This document shows positions 10,287 to 21,470 of a stretch of DNA of 64,000 bases, piece by piece (the stretch's first letter is position 1; every line of letters starts with the position of its first letter). The notes under the pieces were generated by a model. The model searched no databases, had not been told where the DNA came from, and was given only the letters and a program-made list of their open reading frames with translations. The position numbers were made by a program, and so were the translations under genes. Origin of the DNA: Scilla litardierei (taxonomy: Eukaryota; Streptophyta; Magnoliopsida; Asparagales; Asparagaceae); NCBI GenBank assembly GCA_030789695.1, contig CM061142.1, forward strand, positions 799,541,258-799,605,257, given 5' to 3'.

Positions 10287-11733
10287 TGCTTTATCTATTT
10301 CTGCAATCATATGTAGTTGAAAAACAATTTCCTTTCTAGATGTTTGTTTTCTTTCAGCATATTAGTTTATTTTCAGACTTTGAATGAAATTTGCTTATTT
10401 TTGTGCCTTATATTGCTATACTTTGCTTTCTTGCTATAGATGGATAATAAATGCCTAGTGGACAGTGCTTCTACGCACACAATCCTTCAAGACATTTGCT
10501 TTTTTTCAAAGCATCAACAAATATGATGGCACCGTAAATACTATTTCCGGTCCATCAAGTATAATAGAAGGATCAGGGGAAGCAAACATTTTGCTCCCCA
10601 ATAAAACACAAATCTTAATAAAAGATGCTCTTTTCTCTCCAAGCTCGCACAGAAACTTACTAAGTTTCAGAGACATCCGTCTAAATGGATACCACCTTGC
10701 AACGGTGGACAAACATGACAAAGAATACTTGTATGTAACGACACTTAAAAACGGTGCTAAAACCATCGTTGAGCGTTTCGAGGGACTCCCGTCGGGTCTC
10801 TACCATACAACAATTCGAGCAATGGAAGCTAATATAATTGAGCACAAGAAGTTCAAAAATCAACCAGAATTCCAACTCTGGCATAATAGACTCGGACACC
10901 CCCGATCGGCAATGATGCATCACATCATATCCCAGTCCCGTGGACATAATTTCAAGAACCTGAAGTTACTTCAAAAGGGTGATTTTCCTTGTCCCCCTTG
11001 TTACAAAGGTAAATTGATTACGAGACCATCTCCAATTACAGTAGACTCAGAGTCTCCCAGCTTCCTGGAAAGAATACATGGAGACATTTGTGGGCATATT
11101 CACCCCTCAAGTGGCCCATTTCGGTACTTTATGGTACTGATAGATGCATCTTCTAAGTGGTCATATGCGTGCCTACTGTCCACCCGCAACATAGCCTTTG
11201 CAAAGCTACTGGCACAAATCATTAAGTTGCGGGTGATGGAAATTGAATTCCACCCCAAGTGATTTTGATGATGAGCACACCAAATGAAGCTTAGTGTACT
11301 AACTACACTACGACTAAGTGTGCAGGTTGTGCGACAAATGAAAAGCTTTATGCATACTCCAGAGAAGCGCAATCTACGCTCAAAGACAAGGACGAACGTT
11401 ACTAGATCAATGATGAAGCTCAAAGCTTAAATGGAACAGTAGCTCAAGAGAAGCTCACATCTACATCATTATCAGTTGATCAAGCTTCCGAAGACGTGTC
11501 CTAGTCTACAGTGTGTGAGTTGTGTCCTTCTTAGGGGTATGTTAAAGCCAAACGTATAGACAACACACACACACAAATGATTTCGAAGCTAAACATTTTA
11601 AAATACCTTTTAAAATCACTTTCAAAGTTATTGAGAGCTTTTGCTAGTCGATTTACTTTTTCGTAGTGAAACTCCATTACACCCTGGAGCTAACTACATG
11701 TTTTACTAGCCGTATCTTAGAAGAAACTCCTCT

Positions 11734-11836
11734 GGGAGTCGACTACCAAGGAGTGTGAGTCGACTACCAGCTGAGAATTATTTTCTCCTGAAACACTCTG
11801 GGAGTCGACTACCAATCCCAGGGAGTCGACTACCAG
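11734..11836 (+). repeat. GAGTCGACTACC repeat cluster in S4
   Basis: There are four copies of (G)GGAGTCGACTACC(A), at 11734, 11757, 11800 and 11821. Each is centred on the palindrome GTCGAC. Two more are near the 3' end at about 12772 and 12799. The first four lie about 115-215 bp upstream of the TATA box at 11949. Confidence 0.85.
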
Positions 11837-11948
11837 CTGTCGAAATTCGACGTTTTGACTTGACTTTTGACAGATCTCTAATTTATTATCCCCATGATTT
11901 TCGGGGCAAAAGTCAAATGAATTTGAATTTCGAATTCATCTTTTTCAC

Positions 11949-11958
11949 ATATAAATAG
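11949..11958 (+). promoter_or_regulatory. TATA box of solo LTR S4
   Basis: ATATAAATAG lies 715 bp into the LTR, just downstream of the palindrome cluster. Confidence 0.55.
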
Positions 11959-13386
11959 AGGACTATCTCTTTGAGAAAATACAACAACTCTTGAAATCAA
12001 AATTCTCTTACGCAAAAGTTCTAAACGTTCTAAAATTCTCAGCTCTCATTCTCTCTTAGCCAAATCTGTTTTTATTCTTGATCTTGTAATTCCTTTGAGA
12101 TATTATTTTCTGAAGATCGAATTTTTTATTTGGCTATTTGTTTTCAAAATCCATATTACTTATTCTTTGATTTTATTTAAAAGGATTTTGAAAAACATTT
12201 GATTTAGATCACAAAGACTTCATTCGTATATTTGTGTGATCTTGAATCTTATTCTATCAAGCCACTAATAGACATAGTTGTCTATTACTATTGGCTATAG
12301 AATTTGGGTGTAATCCAATCTCCACCAAACAATTGTGGTGAATTGGATATCGTTTTTCTCTTTGTGTTTACCCTTTGTTGTAAGGGTGTTGTTGTTGGAA
12401 ACCTTAGACAAGTCTAGGTGTTGCGGTTGGAAATCCTGGTCAAGACTAGGTTGTTGGAAATCCTAACGAGTGAAGTTAGGTGCTTGTATTTGCCAAGGCA
12501 GATAGTGGAAATCTCGTATCGGATTGGTCGGGGACTGGACATACCCAAGTTGTGGGAAACCAGGATAAAAATCCTTGTGTCTGTGTTTGCTTATCTGTGT
12601 TTGATTATTTATCTCTGCAAGCAATTCTCATTTACTTTGTTTGTTGAATATTATTCGTGTAATTCATTTATAATACACTGCAAAGATAAGTTTGTATATC
12701 TGTATGTCTATGCAATCTTATATATCTTCATTAAGTATTTAACTAACTGAGCTGTGCTTAATTTCCCTCTGGGAGTCGACTACTGTTCATAGGGAGTCGA
12801 CTACCAGAAGATTTTTATCTCTGATTTGATTTTGAAAGATTTATTGAGTTGATTAAGAACCAAGCATAGATCACTCTACTTGGTTTCTTAGGCAACATTA
12901 GAAGGCTTTGAATTGTGCTAATCTATTAAGAACGAAAAAGTTTATTTTATACAACACTATTCAACCCCCCTTCTAGTGTTGTTTGCCATCCACAAGATCC
13001 AACATCGGGCACATTTTCCAGACAACTAGATTAAGAAAATACGTTTGGATAATGCTGGGGAATTTACATCACAAGTCTTTCTAGACTACTGCCAAACAAC
13101 TGGCATTGAAGTTGAACATCCTGTAGCTCATGTTCACACCCAGAATGGGTTAGCTGAATCTCTTATAAAGAGACTACAATGGATCGCTCGTCCAATACTA
13201 ATGCAATCCCAGTTGCTTGTGACTGCATGTGGGCATGCAATTTTGCATGCTGCATCGCTAACAAGATTACGACCATCTGGTAGTCAAACTTATTCTCTGA
13301 TGCAACTCGCATATGGATCTCCACCAAATATCTCTCACTTGAGGACATTTGGATGCGCGGTCTATATCCCCATCGCACCACCGTAG

Positions 13387-15654
13387 ATGACAAGGATGGA
13401 TCGTCGCCTAGGTATCTATATAGAGTTCGACTCACCATCGATCATTATATACCTGGAACCCCTAACAGGGGATGCTTTTAAGGCACGTCTAGAAGACTGT
13501 GAGTTTGACGAAAATACCTTTTCCAAACTATGCTTAAATACTAAGAAGCCTGAAGCTTCAAAGACCATTTCATGTGATACCAAAACTTTATCCCACTTTG
13601 ATCCACGTACAAACCAATGTGAAGATGAGATCCTGAAGATTCTCCAAATACAAAATACAGTTCACATACTACCAGACAAATTCACTTACAGTCAGAAGAT
13701 TGTCAAATCACACGTCCCTGATGCAAACACGCCAGCGAAGATTGACATACCTAAAGATGGATGCAATCCACCTGCAGCAGAAGCGGCCGTACCTCAACAA
13801 AAAAGAGGACGACCCCCATGCTCCAAGGATAGGTTTCCTCGAAAGAGGAAAACTCCTGGAGAAAATGTAACGGTACCACTACAGGATGCTGAGCTCAGCC
13901 CAAATACCACTCCCCTCCTAAAATCCCCAGAAGAGGAAAATATAGGAGAAATAAAATTAATTATATACGTACTGGGGAGGTATTGGACAGAAAAAGCACT
14001 TTCATCGATGATAATCACGTCACTGAATATGACGATGATATCGATCCACGCTCTCAGCAGAATGTAAACGCAGAGAAGATTGGCCAAAATAGAACGAGGC
14101 AATAGGAGTAGAGCTGGACTCACTCTTGAAACACAATGTATTCGGACCTGTAGTCCCAACACCAAAAGGTGTAAAACCTGTGGGATATAAATGTGTATTC
14201 GTAAGAAAGAAAAACGAAAAAAATCAGATCGTACGCTACAAAACATGCCTTGTTACATAATGCTTTTCCCAACGACCATGAATAGATTATGATGATATAT
14301 ACTCTTTGGCCATGGATGCGATCACTTTTCGATTTATAATTAGCTTAACATCTACGGAAGACCTGGATATGAAGCTCATGGACGTTGTGACTGCATGCCT
14401 ATATTGTAATATAGATAAAGACATCTATATGAGACTTTCGGATGGTTATAAACTGTCAATAAAAATGACAAATAGACCTCGGGACATCTATTCGGTCAAA
14501 CTCCAAAGATCATTGTATGGTCAAAAACAATCCGGAAGAATGTAGTATAACAGACTCAGTGACTTCCTCGTGCAACAAGGATTCACCAATAATGAAGTTT
14601 GCCCTTGCATCTTCATAAGAGCAAAGGGAACAAGATTTGTAATCATTGCCGTCTATGTAGACGATTTAAACCTCATAGGATCTCCCGAAGAGATATCTGA
14701 GATATCCAAAAGCCTTACACAGACTTTTGAGATGAAAGACCTTGGCAAAACCAAATACTGCCTTGGCTTACAAATTGAACACCTCAGCGGAGGAATCCTG
14801 TTACATTAATCCACTTACACAAGGAAATTGCAGAAAAATTTCCAAATGGACAAATGTCACCCGCTGAGTACACCAATGTTCGTCAGATCATTGGATGTTG
14901 ATAAAGACCCCTTCCGTCTGCTGGACACGGGGGAGAAAACACTTGGTCCCGAAGTACCTTACCTAAGTGCCATTGGAGCACTCCTCTATCTAGCAAACTA
15001 CACGCGTCCCGATATAGCGTTCGCAGTCAACCTACTAGCCAGCTACAGTTTAGCGCCCATAAAGCGCCATTGGAACGGAGTGAAGCACCTTCTGTGCTAC
15101 CTCCAAGGGCCAGTTGACCTAGGACTATACTACCAGAAAGGCGTATCCTCCAACTTAGTTGGTTTTACAGATGCAAGATACAGATCAGATCCCCACACCG
15201 TAAAGTCCCAGACTGGTTTCGTATTCACCTACGGTGGAACGACCATTTCATGGAGATCTGTGAAACAGACCTCGACAGCAACCTTATCCAACCACTCTGA
15301 ACTCATTGCGATCCATGAAGCTAGCAGAGAATGTTTTTGGCTACGTTCAGTCATTCACCACATCTTGGTGACGACCGGCCTGAAGACGGGCGACCTTGAA
15401 CCAACTACCATGTTCGAAGACAATGCAGCCGGCATATGTCAATTACGAGGTGGCTACATCAAAGGTGACATGACGAAGCACATTTCCCCAAGCTTTTCTG
15501 GACGCACGAACTACAAGAAGACAAACAGATTGACATCCGGCAAATTCAATCTTGCAACAACCTGGAAGATCTGTTTACTAAAGCACTACCTCGTTGTACC
15601 TTTAGAAAACTTGTAATAGGGATTGGGATGAGACAGTTGAAAGACTTACAAGCC
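13387..15654 (+). pseudogene. pol: R1 reverse transcriptase-RNase H region, decayed
   Basis: After the integrase C-terminal region (RRLGIYIEFDSPSIIIYLEP) come RT motifs VGYKWVFVRKKN, then LMDVVTACLYCNIDKDIYM, then the catalytic YVDDLNLIG near 14660. The RNase H part (VGFTDARYRSDPHTVKSQTG, then LSNHSELIAIHEASRECFWL) follows. Breaks include a frameshift near 14060, a stop near 14258, a TAG at 14543-14545 where Trp is expected, a TAA at 14807-14809 where Gln is expected, and a frameshift near 15495. Past that frameshift the tail continues in another frame (LFTKALPRCTFRKLV) to about 15654. A polypurine-like ACAGGGGGAG follows at 15669. Confidence 0.85.
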
Positions 15655-16013
15655 TGAAGCTTGTACACAACAGGGGGAGTTAATGTTGTGTTGTACTATT
15701 TTTCCCTTAGCTATTGGGTTTTTCCATTGGGTTTTCCATAGACAAATGTTTTAACGAGGCAACCACATTAACTCCGGATCCAGAAGTATCCACCCATGGT
15801 GATATCCACCGATCAGTGGAAGTTAAGGAGACTTGCACTCTTCTCCTTAGCTATTGGTTTTTCCCACTGGGTTTTCTATAGCCAAAGGTTTTAACGCGGT
15901 AAGACCTCCTAACTTAGGGTCCAGAAGTATCCATATTCCTGTGATCAGATAAGCTCTATGAATCCTGAAGCATTCATATACCAAGCTTACAACGATAGAT
16001 GGATACGGGGAAG
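15655..16013 (+). other. R1 3' untranslated region
   Basis: This noncoding region has two diverged copies of a motif block (CCCTTAGCTATTGGGTTTTT, with GGTTTTAACG downstream) at about 15706 and 15846, as in other Ale-type 3' regions. The true polypurine tract is probably ATACGGGGAAG, immediately before the LTR at 16014. Confidence 0.6.
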
Positions 16014-16135
16014 TGTTATGAATGGGCTTTTGTAGGCCCATATGGAGCCCACTAGTGTTTATGGTATTTACCCATTATGTAATCTTTTCCTATAAATATA
16101 GGGCTACGGGTTCAGTAGCCGTCACCTTCATAACA
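16014..16135 (+). repeat. R1 3' LTR (122 bp)
   Basis: It runs from TGTTATGAATGGGC to CACCTTCATAACA. The terminal inverted repeat TGTTATGAA / TTCATAACA is perfect here. The TATA-like stretch is conserved with the 5' LTR. Confidence 0.88.
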
Positions 16136-16590
16136 AAAATGATATTATTTAAGTTTTTGCTCAACACACGGTCGAAAATATCGAAAATACACATAAGCCA
16201 AAACACCATAAAATCATAAAATCATATTAAAATCATTCAAAAAAATTAATCCAAAAAAAGTGTTACATATATGTATCGACTAAAGGATGATCAGAATCGT
16301 GATAACCCGAAATCTATCGATCGAGCAAAAAATCCCGAATTATGACGATCGAGTAGGAAAAATTTAAGGAAAGAACGATAAAATTTTTTGAAATTTTTTC
16401 CTGAAAAAATGATTTAAGGCTTGAAGTTAAAAAAAAATTTCCCGAAATATGATCGGATTGAGATGAATAGGAATGTGACTTTTTTACAAAGAACCCCAAA
16501 AGACATGAAAAATTTATGGGAGTTGCTACGTGCACCGGCTGTTTTACTCTCGCGCATAACAACTATTTACAAGTTTGCAATTTACTCCCA
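16136..16590. other. Unassigned sequence right of R1
   Basis: This is AT-rich noncoding sequence. The part at about 16450-16520 (CGGATTGAGATGAATAGGAA) resembles the SF3A1 upstream block at 1235-1310. Nothing else is recognised. Confidence 0.4.
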
Positions 16591-16594
16591 CTAC

Positions 16595-17130
16595 CACTTA
16601 TTTACAAGTTTGCCACTCAAATTTACGCACCACGCATTACCATTCAAAAATTCCAAAACTGACCTTGGGTGTGCATGGTGAGTAAAACGACCACGACACC
16701 TCTTCTTTCCCAGCCCCCTTCGTCGCGCCCCTCCCTCCACCGCCCCATCCTCCGACCTCTCCAGCCCCTTCACTCCTCCCTCCTCCGACATCCACACCCC
16801 CATCTTCCTCTTCCCCAGCCCCCTCCGTCACCCAGCCATCTCCTACGCCCTCCTTAGCCCCTCCGCTGCCCCAGCCCATCCTCCACCCCATCCTCCGACC
16901 TCCCTCCTCTGACCTCCATAACCCCGCCCCCTCCTCTGACCTCCATAGCCCCATCCCTTCTTCTGACACCCCCTCTACCGCCCCTTCCTTTGAACCCGTC
17001 CGCCCACTCTCCCTCCCCATCGCCCATTCCAAACCCAAAAAACCATTCGCTAGGGGGCAGCGACGGTCGAGAGGGGAGACGAGGGTAAAAGAGGGTAAAA
17101 TTTGAATGACAAACTTGTAAATAGTGGTAG
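16595..17130. repeat. CT-rich tract flanked by an inverted repeat
   Basis: The left arm (ACTACCACTTATTTACAAGT, continuing to about 16632) is complementary to the right arm at about 17094-17130 (...ACTTGTAAATAGTGGTAGT) with few mismatches over about 37 bp. Between them lies a CCTCC/CACC-rich tract of about 370 bp. It could be a degenerate MITE-like element. The long ORFs across the tract are low-complexity artefacts. Confidence 0.5.
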
Positions 17131-18604
17131 TACGTTTTTCTATGAGCAGAAGTCTCGATATTTGTAACCGCAAGTACACGACGGCGTCGTAGTACTAACA
17201 TGTCGTCGGCAGGGAGGTTGTGTGATCGAGCACCAATTAATCTTAAGTAATGGTTAGCTACACAGATTGGTTTTATGGAATAAAGAGAATAAAAATAGAA
17301 GGAATGCTCTAGGGCTAGGTATCTCTCTAATGAGGGCTGAACATGGGAATGAACTCGTCGTCTAGCTATTAAATCCATCCTAGGGTGAGGTTGTCAAACA
17401 TAAGGGTGTCACATACCCACCACTCTCGTGATGCTATGATAGGATCGTCCCTTGTGTTATCACCTACCTCCACTCTCGTGATGCTATGATAGGACTACCC
17501 CTTGTATGACCAAGTCAACTCTCATTGGTCATCGCCACACGACAGGTGCGTGATGTTCGATAATATTCCCAACCGTCGTTCTCGACACTCTCGTGGTCAG
17601 AACTCTAGTCAATGCTAGGATGGCTCTAAATTACGCACAGCTTCCATTGGCGACATAATTTGTATGAATCGACATAGGGCTTGGAGACCCTAGATTAATC
17701 CTAACGCTCGTTAGCAACTAATTTAGGAAAAATAATCTATGTTGATAACAATCTTCCCATAGCATAACCCTAATTTGATGATTCAATAGCCAAACAATGA
17801 AATCAATCCTTATTCATCCCCCAAAGAGATCAACCATGCCCTAGAATGAAATCTACTCACTAGACATATAGAGAAACTTAGAGATAATCACAAGAGCAAT
17901 AAAAGAACACATAATAACAGAAAAGGGAAAGAAATACTTAGCTCAATGGGTTGAAATACAAAGATATGGAAATTACAAGCTTGCACCAATGAGAAAAACA
18001 CATAAAAAGCTAATCTAAATCTAATCCTACTCCTAAAATAATTATAAGAGAAGAAAAAAAGGAGAAACTGGAGCCAAAACATGGTCAAAGGTCTGCTCTC
18101 CGATCAAAATGGCGCTTCCACGCTTAAATATCATCCCAAACCCCTAGCGGGTTAGCAGAAAACCCGACCCCGACCCGACCGTATGGAAAATCCACATGGT
18201 CGTGTGTGCATTACTCAAAACCAGGTTCTCAAAGTTCCTTCAGAAAATGAGGATCGACGTGGTCATGTGGAAAATTCACACGACCGCGACATGCCAGTGC
18301 TTAGAAATTAGCCCGCTGTCTTCTTCTCTTCAATTGTCTGACATGGTTGTGGGGATTTCACACTTGCTCTCGGCCTTTCACAAGATAACCCATGCGACAA
18401 CGTTAAACGGCAGTGTGGGTCTTCATTTGGTTCTCATCTGCGATGATACCCGACACGGTCGTGTGGGGTATCCACGTCCGAGTCGGTCCTGCTTCAGCTT
18501 CCACTTCTTTGATGATATCGAGCACATTCGCTTCATCGTTTCTTCCAAAGCTATTGTTAGGCGTATTTTATGCACCTTTTTTCTCCCTTCCTCCCGTGTT
18601 TAAC

Positions 18605-21470
18605 TGTAACGGTCGCTTTCCGATAGTATCTTCTTCGTGCACGTGCTGTTGACCGTGCACGTGTTTGTTTTAGACTTTGTTTGCTTTTGAACACTTTAGT
18701 GTGATATGTCGTTGTGAACGTATCTGAGAGTATTAAATTGTGGCACTAATTTGGGACGACATTTCTCGGGTCGTTCTCCCACGATTTGATCTTATTCGAA
18801 GAGACGTTGTGATTTTCACTTTTGACGTAGGACGTTTCTATTTTTAGTTTCGTCACTCAACGTCAAAATTGAGATCCGTCTTCTTAGTTACCTTTCTCTC
18901 GTCGTCTCGATCACCCCAATATTTATTTTATAATTTTTGGACTTTATTTGACCACTTTTATATTTTTAACAAAGTTTTAAATATTTTTAAATACCAAGTT
19001 TTAAATTATTTTCGAGCCAATAAAATTTTATTAAGTTTATGATACTACAAACGAATTTTGAGCCAAATCCTAGCCCCTATCTTGACCGCACCCAATCCAT
19101 GCGTGAGTAGGAGAGGGAGTTTTGAATTTTAAATATTTTAAAATCCTAATCCTATTAGATTTAGCCCTAGACCAAGTCAACCCCACTACACTATATAAAC
19201 AACCCCTAGGAAGACCTATTTTCGCAAGCAATTAATCCTAGCCGCTCCCAAAACCCCCGTTCTCGCTTGCGACGATTTGTCGCAACGTTGCAGCAGCCGA
19301 CCCGTGCCCGACCGAGGATTTCCCTTGGTTTTCCCTGCACCGACCGAGAGCCTCGCCCGCACCGCTGCTCCGCACCGCACCATCGCCCGCCGCTTCATTG
19401 CATCGCACCGCTCCGTGTCCGACCGAGGACATCTCTCGGTCTGACCGAGAGATCCTTCCGCATCGCCCGCATCCCGCTCCGTTGCAACGTTGCAACGTTG
19501 CAACGCCCACTCCGCAACGCACGACCGACAACCCCCATCGGTCTGACCGACCTGCTTTCCCGCTCCGCACCAAGCCCCGCTCCGCACCAACCCCCGCCTC
19601 GCTGTAGCCCCCGCCCAAGCGCCCGACCGACAATTTCTTCCGCATCCGCCCGCACCGACCGAATCAATCCCCCGCACCAAGCACTCCCCGCTCCGTTGCA
19701 ACCCCAAGCGCTACAACTCCCGCTCCCCTAATGCCCGACCGAGAGACCCCCTCGCACCGGCTAGTGTCTGACCGAGAGGCATTCGTCGCAACCCCGCATC
19801 TGTCGCATCGCTTGCCACCGTAGGCCCCCCCAAGTTCTCCAGAGGTGTTGTGGGTCCCCCATTGGCCCCTAGCACTACTGTGGGTCCCACCTAGGTGCTT
19901 TCTCTTCGTGGATTTGCTGCCTACGACGTTGCGATACGTCGTAGCCCGTCGTCGCACGTGCTAGCTTTGGAATCTGGATTCGTTGCTCTAGTTGCTGATC
20001 AGATTATTCGAGCGAGGAATCTATTTTGGAATCAGGACTTGGAGCGCGTTCTTTTATTCCAACCCCTGGCGTCGCTACCCGATGCTAGTGTAGCTTTCGC
20101 GTCGTGTTGAGGTAACGCTTTGCACCCCTAGGACCCCCAACCTATTGCCTGTTAATCAAGACTAAAAATGATGTTTTAAAGTGTTTTTAAATTGTTTTAA
20201 TTCACTAATCAAGATTAATAAACGGGATGTAGGCCGGTGGACTTGTGCACGTAGGTTATTTGTGACTTTGGAGTCTTTTGGACGGTATTTTCTGACGTCA
20301 GACTTGCAGGCAAGTGAAACTTGCCAACTTTGCTTAGGGCCATGTTTTTAGGCCACTTCCTTGTTTTAGCGTAAAAGATACTAGACAGTGAAATGATAGC
20401 TGTCTAGACGCAACTTTAAGATCTAGCTTGACAACGAAGCTAGATCTGTCACCCTGCCATGTCATTCATGCATTGTTATCTATCACGTTTAAATTCCTTA
20501 TCTGTACGCACTTTTAACTGCCATGCATTGCATCTTACATGTCATCCAAGTTGAATGTTGCATTCGTAACACACGCTACAATACTTGTACTTGGACTTCC
20601 TTGTCCGGCTAGGTGCACCCCTATGCCATCATGATAAAACACTTCCTGGCTCGTGATCCAGAAGATGTGTGCCAGTCCATATACATGTGGAGGGGTAGGG
20701 ATAAGTGATCACTTGAGCTTAGGAGTTGGCCCGATCAGCCACTCTAGCCAAAAGGCATAATCTCTGTGCACGACGTGCTTACTAGACTTGTCTTTGTACT
20801 TGTGCTTGTTCATGTAAAACTTGACATCCATGCCATGTTTCAAATGCTATGCTCGTACCTTACTTTACTTTACCTTACTTGTCGCACTCATGTTATAACT
20901 GCCATGTCATTGTATCATGCTAGAATTGCTAGGTTGTTCACTTTACTTTCAGTTTCCTTGCACAAGTCTCTTGTAGACTTGCTGATATGTGCCCCTTGCT
21001 CTTTTGGGTGTCACATGTTAGACCCTGAGCCAGAGACCGTAGCTGAGTACGTGGTTGTTGCTGACGCTGAGCCTGAGTCCCTGTCTGCCCAGGAGGAGTT
21101 TGCAGACACCAGTGACCATTCTTAGTGACCCTTGCTGAGCTTCCTTTTGTTTTAGGATTTCTGTTAGTTGTCGGTGCGTGGCACCTTTACTTTGTACGTT
21201 GAACTTTATTGGCCATGTTTGGGCCTATAGACTCTTTTCTTTCCAGCCTGGTGGTTTTTCTTTTTCTGTGATGTTGAAACTTATTTTATGGATATTCTGA
21301 GATTGCTTTTGTCTCATTTCCTTTATTATTATCTTTGTTTCGTATTGCAATTGCAAGGACCTGCCATTTAATGTTTATTGACGCTTATCGGACTTGTAGC
21401 TTTGCAGCTTCAAGTCTGAGCGGACCTACTCACGTCTCGCCTCCATATTTTTGGGAAGCGGGGCGTGACA
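18605..21470 (+). mobile_element. S2: chromovirus (Del/Tekay)-type solo LTR inside S1
   Basis: It starts TGTAACGGTCGCTTTCCG and ends GAAGCGGGGCGTGACA. A perfect 5-bp duplication TTAAC lies at 18600-18604 and 21471-21475. It is 2866 bp, the long size and end sequence usual for Tekay/Del-type LTRs. It contains no pol. A TATA box CTATATAAAC is at 19191-19200. A 23-bp palindrome (ATCTCTCGGTC, T, GACCGAGAGAT) lies at about 19430-19452, with further GACCGA repeats downstream. The long ORFs at 19216-19731 come from this GC-rich repetitive part. Confidence 0.85.
19191..19200 (+). promoter_or_regulatory. TATA box of solo LTR S2
   Basis: CTATATAAAC lies about 590 bp into the LTR and is followed by a GC-rich transcribed-type region. 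Confidence 0.6.

Larger units (their letters stand above)
11234..13004 (+). mobile_element. S4: Copia-type solo LTR
   Basis: It starts TGATGGAAATTGAATTCC and ends AAGATCCAACA. The flanks GCGGG (11229-11233) and TCGGG (13005-13009) are a 5-bp duplication with one mismatch. It contains no gag or pol. The TATA box, the CTTGTGTCTGTGTTTGC stretch and the TTCAACCCCCCTTCTAGTG stretch near the 3' end are typical of long Tork/SIRE-type Copia LTRs. Confidence 0.85.
10440..13386 (+). pseudogene. pol: R1 protease-integrase region, split by S4
   Basis: The pol region starts MDNKCLVDSASTHTIL, where DSA is the aspartic-protease motif. A frameshift in the run of seven T's near 10500 moves the rest to another frame. 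Then comes the integrase zinc-binding domain (LWHNRLGHP ... CPPCYKGK), followed by the catalytic core with its first Asp in ERIHGDICG. The core is cut at 11233 by solo LTR S4 and resumes at 13005 with IRLDNAGEF (second Asp) and QNGLAESLIKRLQ (Glu). An in-frame TAG at 13384-13386 ends this part. The frames on either side of S4 join cleanly after removing S4 and one TSD copy. Confidence 0.85.
3319..16135 (+). mobile_element. R1: degenerate Ale/Retrofit-type Copia element, interrupted by N1 and S4
   Basis: The element is bounded by two 122-bp LTRs. The order is leader, gag, protease-integrase, then RT-RNase H, which is Copia order. Protein sequences (gag LSWQLDIKFHL, SELLSCLLMAEQN) fit the Ale/Retrofit lineage. 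After removing the two nested insertions it is about 6.4 kb. The two LTRs differ at about 12 of 122 positions by hand count, so the insertion is old. Every ORF carries stops or frameshifts. No 5-bp TSD is seen (GGAGT left, AAAAT right). Its left end abuts the Harbinger right end. Confidence 0.85.

Noticed and set aside
16637..17378. Minus ORFs of 180 and 174 codons rich in Gly, Arg and Glu
   Set aside because: They are translations of the CCTCC-rich tract, with no domain and a composition set by the repeat.
19216..19731. ORFs of 135-163 codons on both strands, Arg- or Gly-rich
   Set aside because: They lie in the GC-rich repetitive part of the S2 LTR and overlap each other on both strands; no domain.
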